The notes below the pieces were generated by a model. The model saw only the letters and a program-made list of their open reading frames with translations, was not told the origin of the DNA and ran no database searches. From Bacteroidota bacterium (GTDB lineage Bacteria; Bacteroidota; Ignavibacteria; SZUA-365), in assembly GCA_018224415.1 (NCBI GenBank), contig JAGTUZ010000258.1, positions 1 to 10,090 of the forward strand: 10,090 bases of DNA. Reading direction: 5' to 3'. Made by a program: the position numbers and the translations under genes. Shown piece after piece: positions 1 through 6,357 of this stretch (position 1 is the first letter of the stretch; every line of letters begins with the position of its first letter).

Positions 1-43
1 CCACGGGAAAAAAGAAAAAATCGAATAAATATTTTGAAGAATC

Positions 44-74
44 TTGACAGAAATTCGGACATGTCGTAGCTTGT
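44..74 (+). promoter_or_regulatory. Candidate promoter of the oxidase operon
   Basis: TTGACA lies at 44-49. Seventeen bases further on comes a poor sigma70 -10 match, TAGCTT (67-72). Read as the Bacteroidota housekeeping pattern (TTG, about 20 bases, TAnnTTTG), the same DNA fits about as well or slightly better: TTG at 44-46, then TAGCTTGT at 67-74. The DNA before it (1-43) is strongly AT-rich with A-runs at 8-20, which would suit an UP-like element and contrasts with the GC-rich remainder. A transcript starting near 80 would carry a leader of about 50 bases before the ATG at 130. This is motif reading only, with no experimental support. Confidence 0.45.
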
Positions 75-129
75 TTTGATTCTCTTTGCGAGCACCTACT
101 TCCCGCACTCACAAACGATCCTGAGCCCC

Positions 130-705
130 ATGCGCAATTGTGACGAAGCACCTTCACGCCTGCCAAGATTTATACTTGGTCTCGTTAAAAATAACCGCTC
201 CCTGCTGTTTGGTCTGGCAACGGGTTTGCTGTTGTCGGGCTGTTATGCCTTTGTCGACGACGAGACACCTCCCGAGTGGAAGGATCCCGCCGGGACGCAG
301 CAGGACGTCGCGGCCATCGCGGCCGGAAGCGGGGGTCCGGGAGCCTCGGTGTACAATGCGAAATGCGCGGTCTGTCACCAGATGACGGGCAAGGGTATTC
401 CCAACGTGTATCCGCCACTCGCCGGTTCGCAACTCACCGCCGATGATCCGGCGCTTTCCATCCGCATCGTGCTGCATGGGTTCAACGGACCCATCGAGCG
501 CAACGGCGCGAAGTACAACGGCGTGATGCAGCCTTGGAAAAACGACCTGAGCGACCAGGAGATCGCCGATGTGCTGACCTTCGTGCGCAGCAGCTGGGGC
601 AACACCGCCACGGCGGTGACTCCCGAGCAGGTGAAGGAGCAGCGCGAAAAGACCAAAGGAAAGGTCGGCGCCTACACCGAGGAAGAACTCAAATCGTCGC
701 TGTGA
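130..705 (+). CDS. Lipoprotein mono-haem cytochrome c (class I), probable electron donor to the oxidase
   Basis: Predicted 191-residue c-type cytochrome anchored in the periplasmic face of the membrane; probably carries electrons from ACIII to CoxB. The N-terminus is a lipoprotein signal: basic residues, a hydrophobic stretch, then lipobox LLSGC with the lipidated cysteine at C38. An acidic/Pro and Gly/Ala linker follows, then a single haem motif CAVCH (C79, C82, H83). M133 in GVMQPW is the likely axial methionine. After the haem domain comes a charged tail of about 30 residues (EQVKEQREKTKGK and on). A TTG start at 76 would lengthen the protein by 18 residues but overlaps the predicted promoter and spoils the signal peptide, so the ATG at 130 is preferred. 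No good Shine-Dalgarno is seen. It is first in the operon, 75 bases before coxB, and resembles the cytochrome domain that is fused to CoxB in caa3 oxidases. Family is clear; partnership is inferred. Confidence 0.9.
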   Translation: MRNCDEAPSRLPRFILGLVKNNRSLLFGLATGLLLSGCYAFVDDETPPEWKDPAGTQQDVAAIAAGSGGPGASVYNAKCAVCHQMTGKGIPNVYPPLAGSQLTADDPALSIRIVLHGFNGPIERNGAKYNGVMQPWKNDLSDQEIADVLTFVRSSWGNTATAVTPEQVKEQREKTKGKVGAYTEEELKSSL

Positions 706-780
706 GTCAAGGCTCCGAGGAACATTTACGCACCGTGAACATGCACGCATCGATCGCACCCGCTAAGAGGCAGAACCGCA

Positions 781-1596
781 ATGCTTGACTGGCTTCCTGA
801 AAACGTCTCCGTGTTTGGCGAGGGAGTGGACCATCTCTTCTCGCTGATCTACTACATCTCCGTGGCGATCTTCATCCTCGTCAACGCGATTTACATCGCC
901 TTCATCTTCCGGTACCGCCGCAAGCGCAAGGGCGAGCGCGCCTATTACTATCACGGCAACAACATCCTGGAGTTTTCCTGGACCGCCCTGCCGTTCGCTC
1001 TCTTTCTGTTCCTGGCGTTCTACAGCGACGGTATCTGGGAGGATATCAAGTACTCGGACAAAACGCCGAATCCGGATCTCGTGGTCGAAGTGATGGGACA
1101 GGCGTATCTCTGGCATTTCCGTTATCCCGGGTCGGACGGCATTTTCGGGCGGCGGGACAGCCGCTTCATGGCGACAACCAATCCCTTCGGCATCGATCCT
1201 GACGATCCGAATGGCAAGGACGATTATGTGACCATCAATTCGATGAACATCCCGGTCAACAAGACCGTGCTCGTGCACCTGTCGTCCATGGACGTCATTC
1301 ACAGTTTCTTTCTGCCGAACATGCGCGTCAAGCAGGACGCCGTGCCGGGACAGTGGGTGGATGTGTGGTTCAACAGTATCAAGACAGGCAAGTATGAAAT
1401 CGCCTGTGCCGAACTCTGCGGCAGCGGCCATTACCTGATGCGCGCCGTGCTTACGGTGCAGCCACAGGCGGACTTCGATACATGGATCGACGAGCAGTAC
1501 GGCAGCGTGTCTGCGGCGCTGGTGGCCGCGGGTAGCCCCGACCAAAAGAACAGCAGCGCGCCGGCGGCGACCACCCCGGCCGTCCCAACGAAATAA
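781..1596 (+). CDS. coxB: Cytochrome c oxidase subunit II (CuA subunit)
   Basis: A 271-residue subunit II that accepts electrons from cytochrome c at the binuclear CuA centre and passes them to haem a in CoxA. Two membrane helices lie at about 18-43 and 62-86, followed by a periplasmic cupredoxin domain. All CuA ligands are visible: H174 (in MDVIHSFF), then C209, E211, C213, H217 and M220 in CAELCGSGHYLM. The aromatic strand reads GQAYLWHFRYP (106-116). Its Y109 falls where mitochondrial and Paracoccus enzymes have the electron-entry tryptophan. The C-terminus is an Ala/Pro/Ser-rich tail of about 30 residues with no haem motif, so cytochrome c is not fused. No classical signal peptide is seen. 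The ATG at 781 has a modest AAGAGG (765-770) 10 bases upstream. coxA follows after 38 bases. Confidence 0.97.
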   Translation: MLDWLPENVSVFGEGVDHLFSLIYYISVAIFILVNAIYIAFIFRYRRKRKGERAYYYHGNNILEFSWTALPFALFLFLAFYSDGIWEDIKYSDKTPNPDLVVEVMGQAYLWHFRYPGSDGIFGRRDSRFMATTNPFGIDPDDPNGKDDYVTINSMNIPVNKTVLVHLSSMDVIHSFFLPNMRVKQDAVPGQWVDVWFNSIKTGKYEIACAELCGSGHYLMRAVLTVQPQADFDTWIDEQYGSVSAALVAAGSPDQKNSSAPAATTPAVPTK

Positions 1597-1623
1597 GGCA
1601 CAGCCAAACGCAACAAGGCACAG
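1595..1623 (+). repeat. Short direct repeat AAGGCACAG before coxA
   Basis: AAGGCACAG occurs at 1595-1603 and again at 1615-1623, a 20-base period spanning the coxB stop and the coxB-coxA gap. Function is unknown. The second copy holds the only purine-rich AAGG near coxA, but it lies 16 bases from the ATG, too far for a normal Shine-Dalgarno. It may be chance or a small duplication. Confidence 0.35.
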
Positions 1624-1634
1624 ACAGATCATCC

Positions 1635-3473
1635 ATGGAAGCAGCACTGCAGACCGATACCCACGCACATGGCGGAGGACACGCGCATCGCGAGTCCTTC
1701 ATCCGTCATTACATTTTTTCGACCGACCACAAGATGATCGCCAAGCAGTTCATGTTCACCGCGATCATCTTCCTCTTCATCGGCGGCGCGTTCGCGCTGT
1801 TCATTCGCTGGCAGCTCGCCTATCCGGGCGAGCCGATACCCCTGATCGGACAACTGCTGCCCTCGACCTGGGTCAACGCCGACGGCGCGGTCACGGCTGA
1901 ATGGTACACACAGCTGCTGACCATGCACGGCAGCATCATGATCTTCGCCGTGATCATTCCGCTGCTGGTGGGTACCTTCGGCAACTTCGCCGTTCCGCTC
2001 ATGATCGGCGCCGATGACATGGCCTTCCCTTTCCTGAACATGGTGTCGTTCTGGCTCTTCCCACTGGCGGGAGTGCTGATGATGGCCGGTTTCTTTGTGG
2101 AAGGGGGAATGGCGGCCGCGGGCTGGACGGGTTATCCTCCACTGAGCGCCATCGCATCCATGGGACAAACCCTGTGGATCGTCTCGCTCTTCCTCATCGG
2201 CTTCTCCTCGATTATCGGCGGTGTCAACTACATCACCACCGTGCTCAACATGCGCGCACCCGGGATGAACATGTTCGACCTGCCCATGACCGTGTGGGCC
2301 GTGTTCATTACAGCGATCATCATCGTCATCGGCACACCGGTGCTTGCTGCGGCGCTGTCCATGCTGTTCATGGACAACTTCCTGCACACCAGCTTTTTCA
2401 TGCCGGCCGACCTCGTCGTCGCGACACGCGACATGTCGCGCACCGCGGGCGGGGGCCAGCCACTGTTGTGGCAGCACCTGTTCTGGTTCTATTCGCATCC
2501 GGCCGTGTACATCATGATCCTCCCGGGCATGGGCGTGGTGTCTGACGTGCTGGCGACCTTCGCGCGCAAGCCGCTCTATGGATACAAGGCCATGGTGTTC
2601 GCCATCATCGCCATCGCCTTTCTGGGAATCCTTGTCTGGGGCCATCACATGTTCCAGTCAGGAATGAACCCGCTGCTCGGCACGACGTTCATGGTCTCGA
2701 CCATGGTGATCGCGGTACCGTCCGCGATCAAGACCTTCAACTGGCTTGGCACGATGTGGCGGGGGCAGATGGAGTTCACCGTGCCCATGCTCAACGCTGT
2801 CGCCTTCGTTTCGATGTTTGTCATCGGCGGACTCAGCGGCATCTTTATGGCCTCGACGCCGGTGGACATCTTCATCCACGACACGTACTTCATCGTCGGC
2901 CACATCCATTACGTGCTGTTCGGCGGCAGCCTGTTTGCCGTGTTCGCCGGGCTGTACTACTGGTTCCCAAAAATGTCCGGTCGCATGTTCGACGATCGCA
3001 TCGGCAAATGGCATTTCTGGCTGACCTTCATCACCTTCAACGGCACGTTCTTCCCGATGCACATTCTTGGCGTCGGAGGCATGATGCGCCGCATCTACGA
3101 TCCGACGGTGTATGACTTCCTCAAGCCCTTCCAGCCGATGAACGAATTCATCACCATCAATGCCATGGTGCTCGGCTTCGCGCAATTCCTCCTCGTGTAC
3201 AATATGGTGTATAGCTGGTACCGAGGCCGGGCCGCCAAGCGCAATCCCTGGCGCGCCAACACCCTGGAATGGGTCGCGCCGTCCCCGCCTCCGCACGGCA
3301 ACTTCGACGTGCCGCTGCGTGTGTATCGCGGGCCCTACGAGTTTTCTTCCCCCGAGTCCGTGCAGGACTTTCTGCCGCAAAACGTCCCACCCGAGGAAGT
3401 CGTCGCGCAGCGCGCACGGCACGAGAAACGCCTTGCAGCATCGCAGACGCGCGACGGCGGGAGCGGGGAATGA
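1635..3473 (+). CDS. coxA: Cytochrome c oxidase subunit I, A2-type haem-copper oxygen reductase
   Basis: A 612-residue catalytic subunit with about 12 membrane helices, low-spin haem a and the haem a3-CuB oxygen-reducing site; it pumps protons. Visible ligands: H98 (TMHGSIM) and H425 for haem a, H423 for haem a3, and H288, H337 and H338 for CuB. Y292 in YSHPAVY (286-292) is the tyrosine crosslinked to H288. Helix VI has A290 where A1 enzymes have the D-channel glutamate (HPEVY). The YSH motif is the known A2 substitute, which places the protein in the A2 group with Thermus and Rhodothermus caa3. K366 in VPSAIKTFNW fits the K-channel lysine, and the D in GADDMAF fits the D-channel entrance. 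The N-terminus is His-rich (THAHGGGHAH), and the C-terminus has the usual PSPPPHGNF followed by a charged extension. No clear Shine-Dalgarno precedes the ATG. ctaA follows after 17 bases. Confidence 0.98.
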   Translation: MEAALQTDTHAHGGGHAHRESFIRHYIFSTDHKMIAKQFMFTAIIFLFIGGAFALFIRWQLAYPGEPIPLIGQLLPSTWVNADGAVTAEWYTQLLTMHGSIMIFAVIIPLLVGTFGNFAVPLMIGADDMAFPFLNMVSFWLFPLAGVLMMAGFFVEGGMAAAGWTGYPPLSAIASMGQTLWIVSLFLIGFSSIIGGVNYITTVLNMRAPGMNMFDLPMTVWAVFITAIIIVIGTPVLAAALSMLFMDNFLHTSFFMPADLVVATRDMSRTAGGGQPLLWQHLFWFYSHPAVYIMILPGMGVVSDVLATFARKPLYGYKAMVFAIIAIAFLGILVWGHHMFQSGMNPLLGTTFMVSTMVIAVPSAIKTFNWLGTMWRGQMEFTVPMLNAVAFVSMFVIGGLSGIFMASTPVDIFIHDTYFIVGHIHYVLFGGSLFAVFAGLYYWFPKMSGRMFDDRIGKWHFWLTFITFNGTFFPMHILGVGGMMRRIYDPTVYDFLKPFQPMNEFITINAMVLGFAQFLLVYNMVYSWYRGRAAKRNPWRANTLEWVAPSPPPHGNFDVPLRVYRGPYEFSSPESVQDFLPQNVPPEEVVAQRARHEKRLAASQTRDGGSGE

Positions 3474-3477
3474 TGAC

Positions 3478-3483
3478 AGGAGA
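3478..3483 (+). promoter_or_regulatory. Ribosome binding site that fixes the ctaA start
   Basis: AGGAGA ends 7 bases before the ATG at 3491. In-frame ATGs at 3470 and 3473 overlap the coxA stop but lack such a site, so 3491 is the best start. Confidence 0.7.
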
Positions 3484-3490
3484 AACAGGT

Positions 3491-4477
3491 ATGAAACGAA
3501 GAAATCATCCATCATCCGCCCATCGCTGGCTGCACGTCCTCGCTGCGGTACTCGCAGTGGGCACCGTGCTGCTCATCGCCAAGGGCGGCCTCGTGCACAG
3601 CGCCGGCGCGGGCCTGTCCGTGCCCGACTGGCCGAACACGTACGGCGAGAACATGTTTACCTACCCGATCGAGAAATGGACCGGAGGCATCGTCTATGAA
3701 CACGGGCACCGGCTGATCGCCTCGGGCATCGGCGTGCTGACCATCGCCGTGATGGTCATGATCTGGATGTACGACGACCGACGGTGGCTGCGCGTGCTGG
3801 GCGCGGCGGCGCTGGTGGCCGTTATCGTGCAGGGCGTGCTGGGCGGACTCACCGTGCTCATGCAGCTTCCGACCGCGGTATCGGTGAGCCACGCCATGCT
3901 CGCACAGGCCTTCATGATCGCCACGATGCTCATCGCGGCAGCCACGGCGCCCGGATGGAACCGTGTGAAACAGCCCGAATCGGTGGCCGCCAATGATGGG
4001 CTGCGCCGACTGCTGCTGGCCACCGTGCTGTTCACCTTCGTGCAGATCCTGCTCGGTGCGATCACACGTCACACCTACAGCGGAATGGCGATCACGGATT
4101 TCCCGCTCAACAACGGCAAGGTCATTCCCGATTTCACGCATTTCGGCGTGATGATTCAGTTCGCCCATCGTGTCGGTGCGGTGATCCTCACCGCCATGAT
4201 CTTCACGCAGGGCATCCGCATTCTCCGCAACAAGGCGTTGTCCGCGCTGCGCTGGCCGGCGCTGCTCTCGATTGCCATGGTCACCGTGCAGTTCCTGCTC
4301 GGCGCCACGGTGATCTGGACGCGGGAGGCCATCGTGCCCAACACCCTGCATGTCGCGGGCGGCGCGATTACCTTCACGCTGGTGTTTCTCACCTATGCCC
4401 GCGCCGTGCATTTCTACCGCTTCGTCGGAGCGGAAGAACGCCATGACGGCGTGCGCCTGCAGGGAATGAAGGCATGA
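3491..4477 (+). CDS. ctaA: Haem A synthase (COX15/CtaA family)
   Basis: A 328-residue integral membrane enzyme that oxidises the C8 methyl of haem O to a formyl group, giving haem A for CoxA. About eight helices are arranged as two four-helix halves. The family's four haem-ligand histidines are present: H71 (within EHGHR, 70-74), H134 (SHAMLAQAF), H226 (FAHRVGA) and H287 (LHVAGGA). The conserved first periplasmic loop reads GAGLSVPDWPNTYGE. I see no cysteine pair in the periplasmic loops, unlike the Bacillus enzyme. The long open frame upstream, from 3269, lies inside coxA and is not used. The gene sits between coxA and ctaB, so haem A synthesis is encoded within the oxidase operon. Its stop TGA lies in an ATGA that also opens a 22-codon micro-ORF. 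Confidence 0.95.
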   Translation: MKRRNHPSSAHRWLHVLAAVLAVGTVLLIAKGGLVHSAGAGLSVPDWPNTYGENMFTYPIEKWTGGIVYEHGHRLIASGIGVLTIAVMVMIWMYDDRRWLRVLGAAALVAVIVQGVLGGLTVLMQLPTAVSVSHAMLAQAFMIATMLIAAATAPGWNRVKQPESVAANDGLRRLLLATVLFTFVQILLGAITRHTYSGMAITDFPLNNGKVIPDFTHFGVMIQFAHRVGAVILTAMIFTQGIRILRNKALSALRWPALLSIAMVTVQFLLGATVIWTREAIVPNTLHVAGGAITFTLVFLTYARAVHFYRFVGAEERHDGVRLQGMKA

Positions 4478-4542
4478 ACAGGCGAGCGGACGGAAACATG
4501 ACACCAAACGAAACGCAGACGCAGGCGAGGATACAGGCATGA
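4474..4542 (+). CDS. Possible 22-residue micro-ORF bridging ctaA and ctaB
   Basis: The ATG at 4474 overlaps the ctaA stop (ATGA, 4474-4477), and the TGA at 4540-4542 overlaps the ctaB start (ATGA, 4539-4542). The frame therefore links the two genes exactly. AGGGA (4461-4465) lies 8 bases before the ATG. The peptide is hydrophilic: it begins MNRRADGN, is rich in Gln/Thr/Asn and ends in RIQA. It has no membrane segment or motif I recognise. It may only keep ribosomes running into ctaB, or be a chance frame in a 61-base gap. Confidence 0.25.
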   Translation: MNRRADGNMTPNETQTQARIQA

Positions 4543-5456
4543 ACGAGGTGAAGACCAACATCCTTTCGGCACACGGTGAAGCGCTGACGCGGCGCGACAT
4601 GCTTGCCGCATTCTACGAATTGACCAAGCCGGGCATCACGCTCATGGTGGTCATCAGTACGGCGGCGGGGTTCTACCTCGCGCTGCCGAAAGATTTCCTG
4701 ACGCTGGAATTCGCGCTGCTGTTCATGCTCACCGTCGTCGGCACCGCGCTGGTCTCCGCCGGAAGCTGCGTGCTCAATCACGTGATGGAGCACGATCACG
4801 ATGGTGCCATGAAGCGCACGATGTTCCGTCCTATCCCGTCGGGCAAGGTCAGTCTCGGAGCCGCCACGCTGTTCGGCATCGGACTCGCTGCCGGGGGCCT
4901 CGGCCTGCTGCTTTGGGCGCAGCCGTTGACGGCGGCGCTCGCCATGCTCACGCTTGTGCTGTATCTCGGCGTGTACACACCGATGAAGCGCAAGACCCAG
5001 CTGGCCACACTCGTCGGCGGCATCCCCGGCGCGCTGCCTCCGCTCGGTGGGTATGCGACGGTCAGCGGCGTGATCGGCATCGAAGCCTTCGTGCTGTTCA
5101 TGATTCTCTTCCTCTGGCAGATGCCGCATTTCCTTTCGCTCGCATGGATGTACCGCAAGGATTACGAGCGGGGAGGATTCCCGATGCTGACCGTCCTCGA
5201 CGGAACGGGTATCGTGGTCGCACGGCACATCGTGGTCTACACGCTGACGCTGCTGCTGTTCAGTCTGCTGCTTACCGTGTTTTCGGTCACCGGAGTCTTT
5301 TATTTCGCAGGGGCCCTGCTGCTCGGCGCGGCCTTCGTCGCCACGGGCGTGCGCTTCTTCATCGACCGGACGAACAGCAACGCCCGCACGGTGCTGCTGT
5401 CTTCCTATTTCTATCTGCTTGCACTCATCACCCTGATGTTCATCGACAAGGCCTGA
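4539..5456 (+). CDS. ctaB: Haem O synthase (protohaem IX farnesyltransferase, UbiA family)
   Basis: A 305-residue UbiA-superfamily prenyltransferase that adds a farnesyl group to the 2-vinyl of haem b, producing haem O, the substrate of CtaA. About nine membrane helices. The first prenyl-diphosphate/Mg motif is N80-x3-E84-x3-D88, followed by GAMKRTMFRPIPSGKVS, which is the CtaB version of NxxxDxxxD. The second conserved loop reads FLSLAWMYRKDYERGGFPML with D208. The N-terminal segment of about 25 residues before ELTKPGITLM is typical in length. The ATG at 4539 has GAGG (4527-4530) 8 bases upstream. coxC begins 3 bases after the stop, so the two are probably translationally coupled. Confidence 0.96.
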   Translation: MNEVKTNILSAHGEALTRRDMLAAFYELTKPGITLMVVISTAAGFYLALPKDFLTLEFALLFMLTVVGTALVSAGSCVLNHVMEHDHDGAMKRTMFRPIPSGKVSLGAATLFGIGLAAGGLGLLLWAQPLTAALAMLTLVLYLGVYTPMKRKTQLATLVGGIPGALPPLGGYATVSGVIGIEAFVLFMILFLWQMPHFLSLAWMYRKDYERGGFPMLTVLDGTGIVVARHIVVYTLTLLLFSLLLTVFSVTGVFYFAGALLLGAAFVATGVRFFIDRTNSNARTVLLSSYFYLLALITLMFIDKA

Positions 5457-5459
5457 GAC

Positions 5460-6050
5460 ATGTCCACCGCTGCAACCCATACCGCGCGATTCAATACCGG
5501 CATCTACCACGGCAAGCTGGGGATGTGGGTGTTCCTCGCTTCCGAAATCATGTTTTTTTCCGGCTTCTTCGGCGCGTTCATCGTGCTGCGGAATCTCAAT
5601 CTGGAAGTGTTCACCGCAGGCGCGCATCAGCTTGACAAGGTGGTTGCCACGATCAACACGGCCGTGCTCATCACCAGCAGTCTCACGATGGCCCTGTCGC
5701 ATCTCGCGCTCGAGCGCGGGCACGAGGGGAAGTTCCGGCTGTTCCTCGGACTGACCATCATCGGGGCCATTGGCTTCCTTGGCATCAAGTCCTATGAGTA
5801 CATGACCAAGTTCAGCCACGACATCTATCCCTGGACCGACACTTTCTTTGCCACCTACTTCACCATGACGGGTTTCCACGCCCTGCACGTGATCGGCGGA
5901 CTCATCCCGATGGTCTGGATGCTCGGCAAGTCGCTTACCCGGGGATATCCGCGTGAAATGCATCACCGTGTCGAGACCCTCGGGCTGTACTGGCACTTCG
6001 TCGACCTCGTGTGGATCTTTCTCTTCCCGACGCTCTATCTGATTTTCTAG
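5460..6050 (+). CDS. coxC: Cytochrome c oxidase subunit III
   Basis: A 196-residue membrane subunit of the oxidase core, with about five helices (roughly 20-43, 60-83, 93-115, 128-155 and 173-196). This is the short bacterial form, lacking the first two helices of the mitochondrial seven-helix subunit. Family marks: LASEIMFFSGFFGAF with E29, TGFHALHVIGG, and the C-terminal GLYWHFVDLVWIFLFP. Subunit III stabilises CoxA and supports proton uptake. The gene starts 3 bases after ctaB, with AAGG (5447-5450) inside the ctaB end as a weak ribosome site. coxD follows after 19 bases. Confidence 0.96.
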   Translation: MSTAATHTARFNTGIYHGKLGMWVFLASEIMFFSGFFGAFIVLRNLNLEVFTAGAHQLDKVVATINTAVLITSSLTMALSHLALERGHEGKFRLFLGLTIIGAIGFLGIKSYEYMTKFSHDIYPWTDTFFATYFTMTGFHALHVIGGLIPMVWMLGKSLTRGYPREMHHRVETLGLYWHFVDLVWIFLFPTLYLIF

Positions 6051-6058
6051 GAAACGAA

Positions 6059-6064
6059 AAGGAG
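6059..6064 (+). promoter_or_regulatory. Ribosome binding site that fixes the coxD start
   Basis: AAGGAG lies 5 bases before the ATG at 6070. An alternative in-frame GTG at 6064 would begin inside this site, so it is disfavoured. Confidence 0.7.
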
Positions 6065-6069
6065 TGGCC

Positions 6070-6351
6070 ATGGCTTCCGGAATGAGTTTCGAACAGATAC
6101 AGAAATCCTATTTCACGGTTTTTATCGCACTGATGGTGCTCACGGCCCTGACGGTCGCGGTGACCACCATCCATTTCGGTGATGTGGCCAACATCGTTGT
6201 CGGCGTGCTGATCGCCATTGCGAAAGCAGGCCTTGTCGCCTACATCTTCATGCATCTGAAATACGATCACAGCCGGCTTCGCTATTTCGTGACCGTGCCG
6301 CTGTTCTTCTTTGTCCTCCTTGTTGCCACTCTCACTCTACTCGGACTCTGA
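6070..6351 (+). CDS. coxD: Cytochrome c oxidase subunit IV (prokaryotic COX4/CtaF family)
   Basis: A 93-residue protein with three membrane helices, at about 12-33, 39-60 and 70-92. The hallmark of the prokaryotic subunit IV family, KAGLVAYIFMHLKYD, spans the end of helix 2 and the following loop. This small subunit packs against CoxA and CoxC; it has no cofactor and no known catalytic role. It is the last structural subunit in the operon: coxB, A, C and D are all present. Only 6 bases separate its stop from the TTG start of the ABC ATPase. Confidence 0.92.
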   Translation: MASGMSFEQIQKSYFTVFIALMVLTALTVAVTTIHFGDVANIVVGVLIAIAKAGLVAYIFMHLKYDHSRLRYFVTVPLFFFVLLVATLTLLGL

Positions 6352-6357
6352 TTCCAC

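Noticed and set aside
76..129. TTG start giving an 18-residue longer cytochrome c
   Set aside because: It overlaps the probable promoter and puts a second hydrophobic stretch before the lipoprotein signal.
741..788. 15-codon frame ending 8 bases inside coxB
   Set aside because: It resembles the ctaA-ctaB micro-ORF but has no ribosome site and no exact ATGA coupling; likely chance.
1629..2648. Minus-strand open frame (339 codons) opposite coxA, and similar ones at 763-1668, 2658-3515 and 3512-4600
   Set aside because: Same antisense composition artefact; none has a recognisable domain and all lie opposite clear genes.
3269..3490. N-terminal extension of ctaA into the coxA end
   Set aside because: It overlaps the conserved coxA C-terminus, has Arg/Ala-rich junk composition, and ctaA has a good ribosome site for 3491.
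4389..6071. Long minus-strand open frame (560 codons) opposite ctaB and coxC
   Set aside because: It is a mirror of GC-rich coding DNA: rich in His, Glu, Asp, Arg and Gln with no motif, while both plus-strand genes are unmistakable.
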